Positions 1-10,640 of a stretch of DNA of 64,000 nucleotides are shown here, piece after piece. Origin of the DNA: Psoroptes ovis (taxonomy: Eukaryota > Arthropoda > Arachnida > Sarcoptiformes > Psoroptidae); contig PQWQ01000033.1 in the NCBI GenBank assembly GCA_002943765.1, forward strand, positions 253,001 through 317,000, read 5' to 3'. The translations under genes and the position numbers were made by a program. The stretch's first letter is position 1. Each line of letters opens with the position of its first letter. The notes under the pieces were generated by a model. It was not told the origin of the DNA. It worked only from the letters and a program-made list of their open reading frames with translations, and ran no database searches.

Positions 1-32
1 AACGAAAGTGAAAATAAATAAAAATGAAAAAT

Positions 33-109
33 ATTGTCCGAAAAGTTCTGGCCGATTTTCATGAACAACTCTATCTGATTAAGCCGAATGAACTTTTCGG
101 ACAACCTAA
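33..109 (-). mobile_element. MITE copy 1 (mariner-type, subfamily A)
   Basis: Palindromic element of about 77 bp. Its right end is TTTTCGGACAACCTAA and the left arm is the complementary TTGTCCGAAAAGTT; reversed orientation relative to the commonest form. Confidence 0.85.
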
Positions 110-639
110 ATCAATAAAAATAAGTAAAAATACATAAATACCTGTTAGAGTTAGCAGCAGGCAGTAACCAAGTAGTGAAAATTATTCATATGCGAAGCCA
201 AGTAAAGTTTACTTATTCATTCATACATCAGAAACTGTGTGTTTGATCAATGAATCAATCAATCAATCTATATGGAAATGAAATAAGAAAAAAGTGAGAT
301 AAAATTGGTTAAATTTTTTCCTGAATAAACAAACAAATGAATGAGTAATTATTTACCTAATTATAAATAATAATTAACAGGTAAATCAATAGGTAAATAA
401 GCAAGCATTGATTATTATTGCTGTTTGTTTCATTGAGAAAAACAGGTTAACATCGAACGAATGCAATGTAAAGTCTTGGATTTATCTAATTTTCTTATCG
501 TATTAAAAACGATAAGTTTTAACACCAAGGTAATAAAGTTTGAAAGTCTTAATTGGCCAATTTTATTGCCGAATGGTTAACAATTGTCCATCGGATAAGA
601 CCTTAACCATTTTGAAGGTTGAATAATTCAATAATTTCA

Positions 640-735
640 AAGGTTCTTCGTAGATTTAGGCTTCAAAGGTTCTTCAAAGGTTTCGGCTTCAAAGGCTCAA
701 GCTTTAAAGGGTTGAAGCTTTGCAGGGTTAAGCCT
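640..735. repeat. Degenerate AAGGTT/GGCTTC tandem tract
   Basis: Imperfect short repeats of AAAGGTTCTTC and GGCTTCAAAGG type, about 10-12 bp each. Similar degenerate AACCTT arrays occur at about 48.43, 53.98 and 57.9 kb, so this looks like a recurrent low-complexity class in this genome. Confidence 0.5.
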
Positions 736-1596
736 TGATGAGTTGAGCCAGCTGATTCGATTAGTTTTTCTATTCTTTCTCAAGAAGAATTCAAAGGTTG
801 TAGGCTTCAAGAGATTTAATGTTTACATAATTATCATGAAGATAATTCACTTCAGACAATAATTTCTTCAGACAGTTGATTGATTGATTGATTGTAAATT
901 TTCCCCGTATTGTTCATTTCAAATTGGGGAAAAACACAATAATTCAATATTGGTGATAATTACACATTGATACATTGATTGATTGACTGATTGATTGTCC
1001 AATCAATTCAATTCAATTTGATTCAATTGAATTCAATTAAATTGAATTACTGTCTGATTACAGTAATTGGTCAGTTATAACAATTTGAATTATTTTAATA
1101 ATTGAATTTTGATTAATTCAAAGATGAATTTTAATCGGAAATGACAATAGAAAGGCTTCGAAAGAAATAAAATTTCTAGAAATATAATTGAATTGCTTAA
1201 GCCTTAAGGCTTCAAAGCTTTCAATCAATCTTCAATCTTGACATTTGAAATCTTTCAACCAATTAAACGAATGTCTCAAACGAATAAAAATCAAAATAAT
1301 TTGTTTGACCATCAAATTTTGATCCATGTTTGAGAATGGATGATCGTCAATTTCAATCATGATGAATCGATCATTGAATCAATCAAAATGATCAATGAAT
1401 CGAATTGTTCGATTAAATCCATGATTCATAATTCACAGCCCATTGAATCAACGAATTGGCTGAAAACTGGTTATTAATTGAGTTGATTAATCGAATTCAA
1501 TTGATCATAATTGAATTCAATCGAATCATCTTAAAGATTTGATTGAATTCTTGATGTGTAGCTTTGTGTAAGCAATTAAAGATGATTATTTCTTAA

Positions 1597-1645
1597 TTGT
1601 TGTTGTTGTTGTTGGTCGTCCAACAATAACAACAACAACAAGGAT
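1597..1645. repeat. Inverted (TTG)n/(CAA)n simple repeat
   Basis: A TTG microsatellite is followed after a short GTCGTCC spacer by a CAA run, giving a potential hairpin about 150 bp upstream of the exosome gene start. Confidence 0.6.
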
Positions 1646-1810
1646 ATTCACAACAACAAGATGATTTCACAATTGTTTAGCAATTTTCAAAAAAAAAATT
1701 TCGATTGTATCGATTGTCATTTTTCAAAATTATATGATACAATCGATAATTTAATGCTTGGAATCACGTGAATTTGTTTTGATTTTTTTTGAAAAATTTG
1801 AAAATTAAAT

Positions 1811-2593
1811 ATGGCCTCGGACGACCATAAGGATGACCATCAAATAATCTTGTCGAATTTGAACAAATGTTCGGGGTCAGCCATGTATACATTCGGCGAT
1901 AATATCGTCCAGTGTTCGCTGTTTGGTCCTCAGGCCCTATCGACCAGTCAAAATTTGTTGAAGAAAAACACATTCATCATTTTGTTGTATCGTCTGGGGC
2001 AGATAAAAAATTTGACCAAAGGTTTGACCTAGTAAATTCATAGATAAACTGACCCATGACTAATTATTAATGATTTTCTTTGGTCCTGAACAGATAAATC
2101 ACTGTTTTATTATGAATTTTATTTCAAAATGACCCTCATACCAATGATATATGATTCAATGTTACCACGTTCACGTACATATTTAGTGTTGAATGAGCTT
2201 GAACAAGGTAGCTCGTTTATATCGACATCACTGAACGCACTGACCCTTGCATTGATTGATTCGGGTTATCCACTCAATTATTGTATTGGAACATGTGGAT
2301 TAACATTGGATCAGCGAAGCCAAAGAATCATGTTGGAAAATGAATTCCGAGAAAATTGTATGCAAAATATTCGACGATCGATTCAACCCTTAGTGTTTAC
2401 ATTCGAAACATGTGATTTTATCAAGGCCAAGTTTTACATTACAAATCGTAATTCGGATTCTAAGACGATTTCCATTTTGGCTGAAGGTAAATTTTCATTG
2501 ACCAACGTCTTCGATGCACAAGAAAAATCCAAAAAATGGAATCAATCATTTTTCGAATCGATTTCAAATAAAATTAGTGAACGTTTTGTATGA
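1811..2593 (+). CDS. Exosome complex subunit RRP46/EXOSC5-like
   Basis: Predicted non-catalytic RNase PH-like ring subunit of the RNA exosome, acting in 3'-5' RNA processing and decay in nucleus and cytoplasm. Two exons, 1811-2021 and 2094-2593, are joined across a 72-nt GT-AG intron in phase 1, giving 236 residues; human EXOSC5 is about the same length. The start is the first ATG of the open frame. Recognisable RNase PH-fold features are the N-terminal GSAMYTFGD...LFGPQ strand region (about residues 22-40) and LNALTLALIDSG (117-128), which aligns to the LNAACMALVDAG helix of EXOSC5. The C-terminal half is divergent. The stop lies only 6 bp before a MITE. The gene converges with ribophorin I (207 bp between stops). 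Assignment to RRP46 rather than another RNase PH-like subunit (RRP41, MTR3) rests on length and that helix. Confidence 0.8.
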
Positions 2594-2598
2594 AAATC

Positions 2599-2679
2599 TA
2601 AGGTTGTCCGGGAATTTCTCACCGATTTTCATTAGCAACTCTATCGGATTAAGCCGTATGAACTTTTCGGACAACCTAA
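2599..2679 (-). mobile_element. MITE copy 2 (subfamily A), between convergent 3' ends
   Basis: 81-bp palindrome beginning TAAGGTTGTCC and ending TTTTCGGACAACCTAA. It lies 6 bp after the exosome-gene stop, so it is probably inside that gene's 3' UTR. Confidence 0.85.
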
Positions 2680-2799
2680 ATATAATGTTTTCAATAAATC
2701 AATTGTATTTATTTGTTCGGGGAACATTTTGAGATAAATTTACATTTTGTACCTGTTTAGAACCTTGAAACAGGTTCGAATGGACCCTATGTTCATCAT

Positions 2800-4239
2800 C
2801 TATTTACCATCCAACGATGTTTTAGTTCGAACCAATGCCATCACCAGTAAACAAAGGCCAAAGATTGAACCAACAATCAGCAATGGTTCTTGTAACATGT
2901 AAAAGGGTTTAAAATTATAACGCAGTTCAATACGTTGGATATGCCATTCAACTAGATTAGTTTTGGCCAATACAATCACAGGACGGCCAATTGTATCCAA
3001 ATAACTGTAATAGATTTCATCCGGTTTACGTTCAACAGGGTATGGGCTTGTCAATCGGAAATTTGATGCACCTTCAGGTAGAATAATCTTTACCGTTGCA
3101 TGATTGATTACCATGTTATCATAAATATGATCAATAAATGGTACGCGTAGAATGTAATCACCATTGGTCAAAGTGTTGGTGTCCAAAGCAAACAAATTAT
3201 TTCGGGCCGGTAAGGTATAGCCAAGAATATATTGGGTTTTCCAACCACCAAACAACGGGAACCTAGGCTTGATATCGACATAAACACTCGAAGAACTTGT
3301 ACGGACATTACTCGTGCTAATATTGCCGATTTCATCTCGGTAATAGATATCATGGGCACCGGCAGGCAGACGTGTTTTCCATGATCGTATCGATGATACG
3401 CCATTCGTGCCAGGTTCACGTTGATATTCATAACGGGAAAATGGCCCCTTCAATTTAGCACCAGAGTGATGGACATCGAGCGTTTCTTCCACTGAAATTG
3501 CACCAGCCCAATGTGATACTTGAATCGTACGGCTTAAATTTTCAACCGTCAAGAATGGTGTGTTATTTTCAACATGAATACGTAGTTCTTCATTTGGGGT
3601 GGATGACGGTGAAATCTTATCATATGGCCCGTAATTTATGAAACGATCCGAAACGGTTACCGGCCGTAGCTTTGTATATGATTCAATACCGGTACTTGAT
3701 GGTAATCGAACCCTAGTTGTCTGGGTTTCAGTCATATATGGGGTGGGGAAATATATACGGCCACTATAAATAACTAATTGACGATCAGATTGATTAATTT
3801 CGACAGGATATGGCCTTAGTAAGTGGCTGAATACGGCCTCGATTTCCAATTGAATTGATTGGCCAGCAGCAAGTGAATGATCACCCAAATTGACCAAATA
3901 TCCACCATTTGATGAAGGTTGTTTGGTGTATTTAAGATTTTGTTTTTTATTTTTATCAGTCGGATCCAAACGTGAAACAATCATATATGAAAGATTATTT
4001 TCATGATCTTCATTATCAAATTGTACCAAGTATTCATTTACGACCGAAGTTCCTTTATTCAGTACGACAACTTGTGTATTCACTTTGACCAATTGACTAC
4101 TAATATCGATTTGTCGTTCAACTTTGGCATTTATTATATTTTCATTGACACTTGTCGAAGATATTGAAGGCGCTGAATTGATTAAAACGAATAAAATTGA
4201 CAAAAATATCATGAATCGATTCAAGGGTTGTAGCCTCAT
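2800..4239 (-). CDS. RPN1: Ribophorin I, oligosaccharyltransferase subunit OST1/RPN1
   Basis: Subunit of the ER oligosaccharyltransferase complex, which transfers the lipid-linked glycan to Asn-X-Ser/Thr of nascent proteins. Single-exon frame of 479 residues. There is an N-terminal hydrophobic signal (about residues 8-27), a long lumenal ribophorin I domain (including the YPVEINQSDRQLVIY-SGRIYFPTPY region and the SHWAGAISVEETLDVHHSGA region typical of the family), and one transmembrane helix near 452-469 followed by a short charged tail. The family averages about 600 residues in vertebrates; this protein ends soon after the membrane segment, as yeast Ost1 does. The absence of introns is notable beside intron-containing neighbours. 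Upstream lies a 679-bp divergent region shared with the TTC36-like gene, with two TGACGTG motifs. Family identification is strong; the exact signal cleavage site is not resolved. Confidence 0.93.
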   Translation of the reverse strand: MRLQPLNRFMIFLSILFVLINSAPSISSTSVNENIINAKVERQIDISSQLVKVNTQVVVLNKGTSVVNEYLVQFDNEDHENNLSYMIVSRLDPTDKNKKQNLKYTKQPSSNGGYLVNLGDHSLAAGQSIQLEIEAVFSHLLRPYPVEINQSDRQLVIYSGRIYFPTPYMTETQTTRVRLPSSTGIESYTKLRPVTVSDRFINYGPYDKISPSSTPNEELRIHVENNTPFLTVENLSRTIQVSHWAGAISVEETLDVHHSGAKLKGPFSRYEYQREPGTNGVSSIRSWKTRLPAGAHDIYYRDEIGNISTSNVRTSSSSVYVDIKPRFPLFGGWKTQYILGYTLPARNNLFALDTNTLTNGDYILRVPFIDHIYDNMVINHATVKIILPEGASNFRLTSPYPVERKPDEIYYSYLDTIGRPVIVLAKTNLVEWHIQRIELRYNFKPFYMLQEPLLIVGSIFGLCLLVMALVRTKTSLDGK

Positions 4240-4576
4240 GTTTGCACAGTTTATCTGCGGTAGACAACAAAATAAAATTAAACATGAATTTCAACAAGGC
4301 TTGAATAAACTCACCTTAATCAATTCAACTAAATCAAATGAACAAATTCTTCAAATAAATCAAAATTTAAAAACTTTCAAATCAAAAATAATTCCACGCC
4401 GGCAGCTGATTATTGACAATTTTTCGATGTTTTCGAATGTTGTGAGATGAGTTCTATCGGGTTGAAATAGATCGATAGTCACACAGTACCAATAGGCGGC
4501 TAACACATTTCAATGTACAGACATTGTATACTACAGCCATCTGGCGGCCATTATTTCAAACATATAGTAATTAAAA

Positions 4577-4583
4577 TGACGTG
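4577..4583 (+). promoter_or_regulatory. TGACGTG, candidate UPRE/CRE-like site 1
   Basis: TGACGTG is the core of the XBP1/ATF6-type unfolded-protein-response element. It lies 338 bp upstream of the OST1 start codon, and a second copy is 29 bp away. Confidence 0.35.
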
Positions 4584-4605
4584 TATCAAAGACAAACGCC
4601 TTTGG

Positions 4606-4612
4606 TGACGTG
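4606..4612 (+). promoter_or_regulatory. TGACGTG, candidate UPRE/CRE-like site 2
   Basis: Second TGACGTG, same strand, 29 bp after the first. Pairing of the two motifs upstream of an ER glycosylation gene makes the site more plausible than a lone heptamer. Confidence 0.35.
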
Positions 4613-4918
4613 TAATTAAATTATACAATCGTAAACGCTGAAAACGACGTTTGAAATTTCAAACACACAGCAGATTTGCCGTGTTTACGAATTCAAAGAA
4701 ATTAATTATTGCCTGAAGCAATCACATTTGATTGATTACATCTTCAAGGCTATTATTTTTCAAGAGATAATTAATAAAGATGTTTTTCTTCTTATTCTTC
4801 CTTAATTAATCATCCAATCTTAAGACGTAGTATCTTTAAGACATTTTTGTAGCATCTTCAATCAGATTCGAAGTAAACAAACAAACATTCGAAAAACACT
4901 CGGAAAACATTCGAAAAC

Positions 4919-5597
4919 ATGTCAAAAGATCAACAAATCATTGATTTCATGTTTGATCCATTTCTGATTGAATACAATTATTCAAATACGGAAAATGCTG
5001 ATAACGATAATGATCATTATGACCATAGTCCACGTAAGTATCATTTGAATCGCTCAAATCATTCGAATTTAAATACACGTATTTCAAACAATTCCAGAGC
5101 CCGAGACCCTTTCGGCTGATCAAATCGAATCAAAACGCTTAGAAATGGAAGCAGTCGAATTGATTAATATAGGTGATAATAAAAATAACGATGGTATCGA
5201 TTACAATCGATGTTATCAGCTGTTCGCCAAGGCTTTGGAAAAATGGCCCGGAAATATATCCGTATACAATAATCGTGCCCAAGTGTATCGGCTACAAAAT
5301 CGTATCGATGATGCTTTGGCTGATCTGAATCATGTAATCGAATTGATTGAGACCATTGAAACCAAGGATAATCCAGGTAAATTGGACCAAAACTCCATCC
5401 AGCATGTTGCACGGCAAGCTTACTGTCAGCGATCGATGATATTCATGTTAAGAAACCAGCGAGAGCTAGGATTGGATGATATGAAGCGATCGGCCCAGCT
5501 GGGAAATCGTTTTGCCCAATCATATATGGCCAAAATGAATCCATATGCAGCTCTATGTAATCAAATGTTACAAGATATGTTCAAGCAATATCAGTGA
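4919..5597 (+). CDS. TTC36-like tetratricopeptide repeat protein
   Basis: Homologue of the small TPR protein TTC36 (HBP21), thought to be a chaperone-binding adaptor. Two exons, 4919-5033 and 5098-5597, across a 64-nt intron (GTAAGT donor, TTCCAG acceptor, phase 1), giving 204 residues; human TTC36 is 189. The first exon encodes the TTC36-like start (DQQIIDFMFDPF) followed by an Asn/Asp-rich insert. TPR motifs span about residues 69-175, including YNNRAQVYRLQNRIDDALADL (95-115), close to the vertebrate YNNRAQARRLQGD segment. The carboxy end NPYAALCNQML (186-196) is the family signature. An AATAAA polyadenylation signal follows at about 5636. Function in this organism is inferred from the family only. 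Confidence 0.88.
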
Positions 5598-5962
5598 CAA
5601 TAATTTTTTAAGACAAATTCGAACCGATTGAGTCAAATAAACATTTTAAATCACAGATGATCGAGCTGTGAGAGCTCGAATGTGATTTGTTGCTTTGAAA
5701 TTGTTTGAAATTTTAAAGAAATTCAAACTGAAATCAGTCTCATCACACATCAGTATCAATCCAAAATGATCAACAAGTTCAAGGCTCTCCATGTTTTTAC
5801 AAATTGTACAAAGACATTATCATCATCATCATCATCATCATCAAATGATTCGAATGATATTTGAATTGTTTTATTTGATAACTGGATGATTGAATGATTT
5901 GAATACATAAATGTGTGTGTATTTCACAATCGCAAAAGACACATATAAAATTTTATGCATTT

Positions 5963-6042
5963 GAGGCTGTCCGAAAAGTTTATTCGGCTTAATCAATCGG
6001 AGTTGCTCATGAAAATCGGCCAGAACTTTTCGGACAATCTAA
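5963..6042 (+). mobile_element. MITE copy 3 (subfamily A)
   Basis: 80-bp palindrome; left arm GGCTGTCCGAAAAGTT, right arm AACTTTTCGGACAATC. Confidence 0.85.
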
Positions 6043-6218
6043 AATATTAATATTTTTCTAAAGACGACGAAGAAATTCACTAAGCAAATCGAAACAAGTC
6101 CAAGGTCCAATGTGGTCGATCCTTGATTGCGTCAGTCGTATTTGTTTCGTTTCGATGTTTGTTTCGTTTTCAAAACAATTCTTCAATCAATGTTATATTT
6201 CTCTACAAAAAAATGCAA

Positions 6219-6301
6219 TTAGATTGTCCTAAAAGTTCATTCGGCTTAGTCCTAATAGAGTTGCCTTTTGAAAATCGGCCAAAACTTTTCGGACAACCTA
6301 G
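6219..6301 (+). mobile_element. MITE copy 4 (subfamily A)
   Basis: 83-bp palindrome; TTAGATTGTCCTAAAAGTT left arm and AACTTTTCGGACAACCTA right arm. Confidence 0.85.
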
Positions 6302-6526
6302 AATATATTTTAAAGAAATGATTTAAATTTTCTTATTTTTGATTTTTCGATTTTTTTTGGCCATTTCATTTGGGATGATATGATGAAATATCGAATCAAA
6401 TATCAAAGCTTGCTTGTGATATCAGCAAAGCTTGCTGAACGTTAATGTTTCGAATAGTAATCGTACAATCGTTCGATTACAAATCACTTTGAAAGTATCA
6501 ACAAATGAACAAACAAATCATCGAAA

Positions 6527-7972
6527 ATGAAACAACAAGAAATTGATTATGAAAAATTAGAACTAAAATGGCAAACATTGGAACAACAGGGGCCAAAAAT
6601 ACCTGGTCCCCGACGTGATTTCAACCCTTTAACCATTAAGCCACCATGGTATGATGAACAACGTTTTAAACGTTCACAACAATTGGCTCGAAAATATTTT
6701 CTAAGGTAAGCATTTGATTGATTTCTAAGGTGATTGTTTTTGAATTATCATTGGTTGTCCAAAAAGTTCATACGGCTTAATCCGATAGAGTAAATAATCA
6801 AAATCGGCCAAAACTTTTCGGACAACCAAATACCTGAACAAATTTCTAATTTTCAAAATATCTCATACAGTTTAAATATAGCACATTTCATTGGTAACAT
6901 ACTGTTGATACATTTACCCGATGTATTAGTACCGGTGATTGCTACCGGTAATTCATCATCGCCATTTCGTGTATTTATGCGTATATTATCCACAGTAATC
7001 CATATACTTTCATGGTATGATGATGACCCGTTCGACCCTGAAACACGTACCCATCAATCAATGTTGACTGTACGTCGTAATTGCCACTTGGCTGTATCAC
7101 GATTGATGAACAGTAAATACCCACGAAAACATAATCGATACTGGCTGAATCAATTTGATATGGCCATGACACAATGGTCATTGATTGGTATTGTCGGTAT
7201 TCGACCTGAACAATGTGCATTTTATGGTACGACCCGTGAAGAATTTGTCGAATATTTCTATTTTTGGCGTGTCATCGGGTACTGTGTCGGTATTGAAGAT
7301 CGTTTTAATATTTGTTTCGGTGTCGAAGGTTATGCCGAAACACGTGAATTCTTGGACATTTGCTTTCAACGATGTTATAAACGACATTTGGATGAACAAA
7401 GCGCGCCAGTACTTAAGGGTATGGAGCTGACTGAAGGTGTATTTTTAGCCCTTGAAGGTGCTGCACCACGTTTTTTAGTTTGTTATGAAAGTTTTATGAA
7501 ATATTGGTATGATACCCTCGGAGTTAAACATCCAATCAAATTGGATACCTACGAAAGGAAATTCAATTATTATTTATTTAAATTTATTATGGATTATGTC
7601 TTACGGATTCGGCTATTTTATTCGTTGTTTTCATGGATATTTTTCTATTTATTACGAAAATTATTTAAACAAATTGATCAAGTACGCACGTATTGTGATC
7701 GCCACTATCCTGATCTACGATATCAGCTGGATAGCGACTATTTTGATCGTGTTGATCAGCTGATTTCAGAGGAAATTAATGATCAACAGATTAATGATTC
7801 AGATCAAAGTCAATCGATAATTGATGATTATGAAATTATTGATCAATCAGCAGCAGCAGCAGCGACATCATTAAACGGAGCAGCAGCTCCAACAAATGGA
7901 TCAACGACGGCGACGACGAAAACATATTATGAAATTGATAATTATTTTTATAAGCCAAATGTTGAATGTTGA
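6527..7972 (+). CDS. mpaB/rubber-oxygenase (DUF2236)-type membrane protein
   Basis: Member of the ER-bound oxygenase mpaB / latex-clearing-protein catalytic-domain family (DUF2236); bacterial and fungal members are haem or iron oxygenases that cleave polyprenyl chains. Two exons, 6527-6705 and 6871-7972, across a 165-nt intron with a MITE inside it (GTAAGC donor, CATACAG acceptor, phase 2), giving 426 residues. The Arg/His-containing segment RRNCHLAVSR (128-137) and WRVIGYCVGI (192-201) resemble conserved helices of the fold. A hydrophobic stretch follows at about 290-312. The carboxy end is Asp/Gln-rich and carries an Ala tract (SAAAAATSLNG), probably disordered. The exon 2 start is set by phase; no in-frame ATG is needed there. 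Substrate is unknown; animal members of the family are essentially uncharacterised. Confidence 0.78.
6751..6829 (+). mobile_element. MITE copy 5 (subfamily A), intronic
   Basis: 79-bp element inside the only intron of the oxygenase-like gene; TTGGTTGTCC left end, CGGACAACCAAA right end. It accounts for about half of that intron. Confidence 0.85.
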
Positions 7973-8427
7973 AATTAATCGATTAATTAATTAATCGATT
8001 AATCGATTGATTGATCGAATCAATCGAATTAATGTATTTTCTATGTAAATTTATCCAATTTCAATTGAAATAAATCAAATATAAAATATTTGTATGAATT
8101 TTATTAAAGTTTACATAAATAATAATAATAATAATAAGACATAATAATATAACAAAACAAACAAACAAGCAAACAAATGAATGAATGAATTGAACAGAAA
8201 ATTGATGAATTATGGGAAAAAAAATTCGATTGATTGATTGATTGAAATACAAATAATCCGAGCAGGTGTACCGTTGATTGGCCAATCGTTGATTCAATTA
8301 CAAAACTTGAACAAATACATATTCGTTGAGATCACCATTCATTTGCTATGAGAAATCGATGGATTTAATGAGAAATCAATTAATCATTCGAATTAATTAA
8401 TCAATCATTCGAATTTGAAATACTTAC
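7973..8427. other. 3' flank with TTAATCGAT-type simple repeats
   Basis: Holds an ATTAATCGATT palindromic tract just after the stop (7975-8030), an AATAAA signal near 8068, AAT and AAAC microsatellites, and the putative intron downstream of the 8428-8982 exon. No coding frame is supported. Confidence 0.5.
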
Positions 8428-8982
8428 AACGACGTCCATAAACAATATCAGTTTTAAGATATTTCTTCTTCGGTGCCACCACGGACAATTTCTTCGATTG
8501 TTGTTTATAATAATATTTGGCCGGTATCATTGTTGATTCGGAGACTTCGATCAATGATCGTTGGGATCGTCTGGATTGTTGCTGGGGCCGTGGTTGAGGC
8601 TGTGGCCAATAATAATTCACATTCTGATGTTGGTCATGTCGGTCATAACGCCTGAAGCGTTTAGCTGGTACCGAATTTCGGGATTCAGTGGCCATACTGT
8701 CATCTTCGATGCTTGAATTCTCATATAAATCATTGTTGGTGCGGGCCGAATCGAAATCAGGGTTATTGAAATCACCGCTGGTGAAATCATCAGACATCAT
8801 CGGTGACATTGGTGCAAATTTTCGTCGATATTTTGGATCGATGAACCCGGTACCTTTGGTTGCAACGATAATCCCATCTTCCAAATAGCCATCATTATCA
8901 TCACCGGTGATCTGGTAGCTTGCACGTAACGGTACATCTACGTAATCTTGGCCATATTGTAGTTGATTGTTATTGAATTTAC
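8428..8982 (-). CDS. Internal exon of an unidentified gene
   Basis: An open segment of 555 nt on the minus strand is bounded by an acceptor-like TATACAG at its 5' end (8983-8989) and a strong GTAAGT donor at its 3' end (8427 downward). Entering and leaving phase are both 1, so it behaves as an internal exon encoding about 185 residues. The translation starts GKFNNNQLQYGQDYVDVPL and contains ITGDDNDGYLEDGIIVATKG, an acidic Asp/Asn-rich middle, an Arg/His/Gln/Pro-rich stretch with dibasic sites, and a Lys-rich end. I do not recognise the family. The upstream open extension to 9025 has no ATG. A weak downstream acceptor at about 8344 would add only a few residues before a stop, so the true 3' exon is uncertain. 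Confidence 0.5.
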
Positions 8983-9126
8983 CTGTATATTTTTCGCCAA
9001 TGAGAAAGTAAACAATTAGGGACAATTCAAAATCAATTTACATCTGTACAAATGTCAAAATGAATTGAATTTAAATGGTATTTTGTTAATTCATTTAAAT
9101 TCATTTGGTGGCATGACTGTAATGTT

Positions 9127-9210
9127 TTAGGTTGTCCGGAAAGTTCTGGCCGATTTTTTGAGGAGCAACTTTATTGTGACTAAGCGGAATGAACTTTTCG
9201 GACAGCCTAA
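9127..9210 (-). mobile_element. MITE copy 6 (subfamily A)
   Basis: 84-bp palindrome; TTAGGTTGTCCGGAAAGTT and AACTTTTCGGACAGCCTAA ends. Confidence 0.88.
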
Positions 9211-9381
9211 TACAACCTAATACATTACATGCATTACAAATGGGAATACAAATAGACCAAAATGACTGAAAACAAATGAAGATGACAACACGAAATTTCG
9301 TTTTCGTGATTTTTAACCAGAACGAAAAAATTAGGCGAAAAAATAGAGCAACAATAATAACATTTAGTATAAATGGAAATA

Positions 9382-9464
9382 TTAGGCTGTCCGAAAAGTT
9401 CATTCCCCTTAATCACAATAGAATTTGCTCATGAAAATCGGCCAAAACTTTTCGGACAACCTAA
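9382..9464 (+). mobile_element. MITE copy 7 (subfamily A)
   Basis: 83-bp palindrome flanked by TA on both sides; TTAGGCTGTCC and GGACAACCTAA ends. Confidence 0.88.
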
Positions 9465-9603
9465 TATATTGCCTATCATTTAAATGTGATGAAATGAAAT
9501 GAAAAACAATTTAAATTTAATTTAAATTGGAAAAAAAATGTTGATGGTAAACAGTGAAAAACGTGACAGATGCGTTTTTACATTTTAATCAAATAAAGCC
9601 GCT

Positions 9604-9619
9604 GACGTAGCAGTACGTC
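9604..9619. repeat. GACGTA(n4)TACGTC palindrome, locus 1
   Basis: GACGTAGCAGTACGTC. Shares the outer hexamers and a downstream AATGACCGGC block with loci at 18537-18596 and 26187-26247. Confidence 0.5.
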
Positions 9620-9800
9620 ACTGTTGCCATTGTGAATTTAAATGACCGGCAGTCAACAGACACCTTTCATAAGGGCAGTTACGGTGCAAAAAAATTTATT
9701 TTTACCGCCGAATACAATACCACCAATCGTAACATGCCATTGTTTAAATTGTGTTATCAACACCATTATATGGAATGAAATGATGATATTCATAGTAATA

Positions 9801-9881
9801 TTAGGTTGTCCCATAAGTTCTTGCCATTTTTCGAATGAAAAAAAAAATTAAAAAACGGCAAAAACTTATGAAACAACCTGG
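9801..9881. mobile_element. MITE copy 8 (subfamily C)
   Basis: 81-bp palindrome with a distinct core: arms ATAAGTTCTTGCC and GGCAAAAACTTAT around a poly(A)-rich loop; TTAGGTTGTCCC left end. Confidence 0.85.
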
Positions 9882-10556
9882 TAATAAATATCATTTAAAT
9901 CATTGACAATAATGAAATGAAACCAAATTTTTTTTTTAGGTTAAAATTGATCTAAATTTTCATTTCATTTCGGTTCATTTTGGTTCGAATTGAAACAATT
10001 GAAAATCGACTAAGAAATCGAATCGAACGAAAATATTTCTTAAAATAATTTCACCAGCACCACCAACAACATACAGACACGATTTATTCAAACAATCGAG
10101 ACGAGGCACAAGACTTGTCAATTGGTTTGTGATGTGTATTTTCAAAGGTGGTACAAGTTGTATCATTTCATTCACTCATCATTATCATTCATTGGTTGTA
10201 TTCAATCATCATTCAGTCATTACACTCGATCATCCACTCAGTCATCAGTCATCGCCACTCATCATCATTTGGTTCATTATTAGTCGTATTAGTATTCATA
10301 GTTCATCGTATATCGTTCAAATATATTCAAAGATTCAAAATTAATTCAAATTTTTTTCACCGGAATGAAATGAAACAAATGATTTGGGATTTCGGTTTCT
10401 GTTCATTGGTATTTTCATTGTGTTTCATTGTATCCTCACTGTGTTTCAATGTATCATTTCACTGAATTTTGAAAGACTGAAATTGACAGGTCGAAATTTC
10501 GACTCGAATTTTGATTAAATTTCCGCATGCATTTGCATGTATTGCATTTGGATGTA

Positions 10557-10640
10557 TTAGATTGTCCGAAAAGTTTTTGCCAATCATTTTCCAATGATTT
10601 TCTTTCGATATAAGCGGCAAAAACTTTGTGGACAACCTAA
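10557..10640 (-). mobile_element. MITE copy 9 (subfamily B)
   Basis: 84-bp palindrome; arms AAGTTTTTGCC and GGCAAAAACTTTG; subfamily B core in reverse orientation. Confidence 0.85.

Larger units (their letters stand above)
1..1810. other. Intergenic, no gene seen
   Basis: Very AT-rich upstream region of the exosome gene. It holds one MITE near the left edge, TTGA/ATTG simple repeats, purine-rich AAGGTT/GGCTTC tracts at about 640-730, and a TTG/CAA inverted simple repeat near 1597-1645. No open frame with coding character or recognisable RNA gene was seen. Confidence 0.6.
4240..4918. promoter_or_regulatory. Divergent promoter region of OST1 and TTC36-like genes
   Basis: 679-bp intergenic region between two oppositely oriented start codons, so it must carry both promoters. 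It is locally less AT-rich at 4490-4620 and contains GCCATCTGGCGGCC near 4540 and two TGACGTG motifs. No TATA box is assignable with confidence in such AT-rich DNA. Confidence 0.55.
5598..6526. other. Intergenic with two MITEs
   Basis: About 930 bp between the TTC36-like gene and the oxygenase-like gene. It contains the TTC36 polyadenylation signal, a TCA/ATC microsatellite near 5820-5843 and MITE copies 3 and 4. Nothing else was recognised. Confidence 0.6.

Noticed and set aside
10148..10465. Hydrophobic 105-codon frame, possible signal-anchored peptide
   Set aside because: Ile/Ser/His-rich translation of ATC/TCA microsatellite-like DNA; the signal-like end stops immediately and no downstream exon was found.
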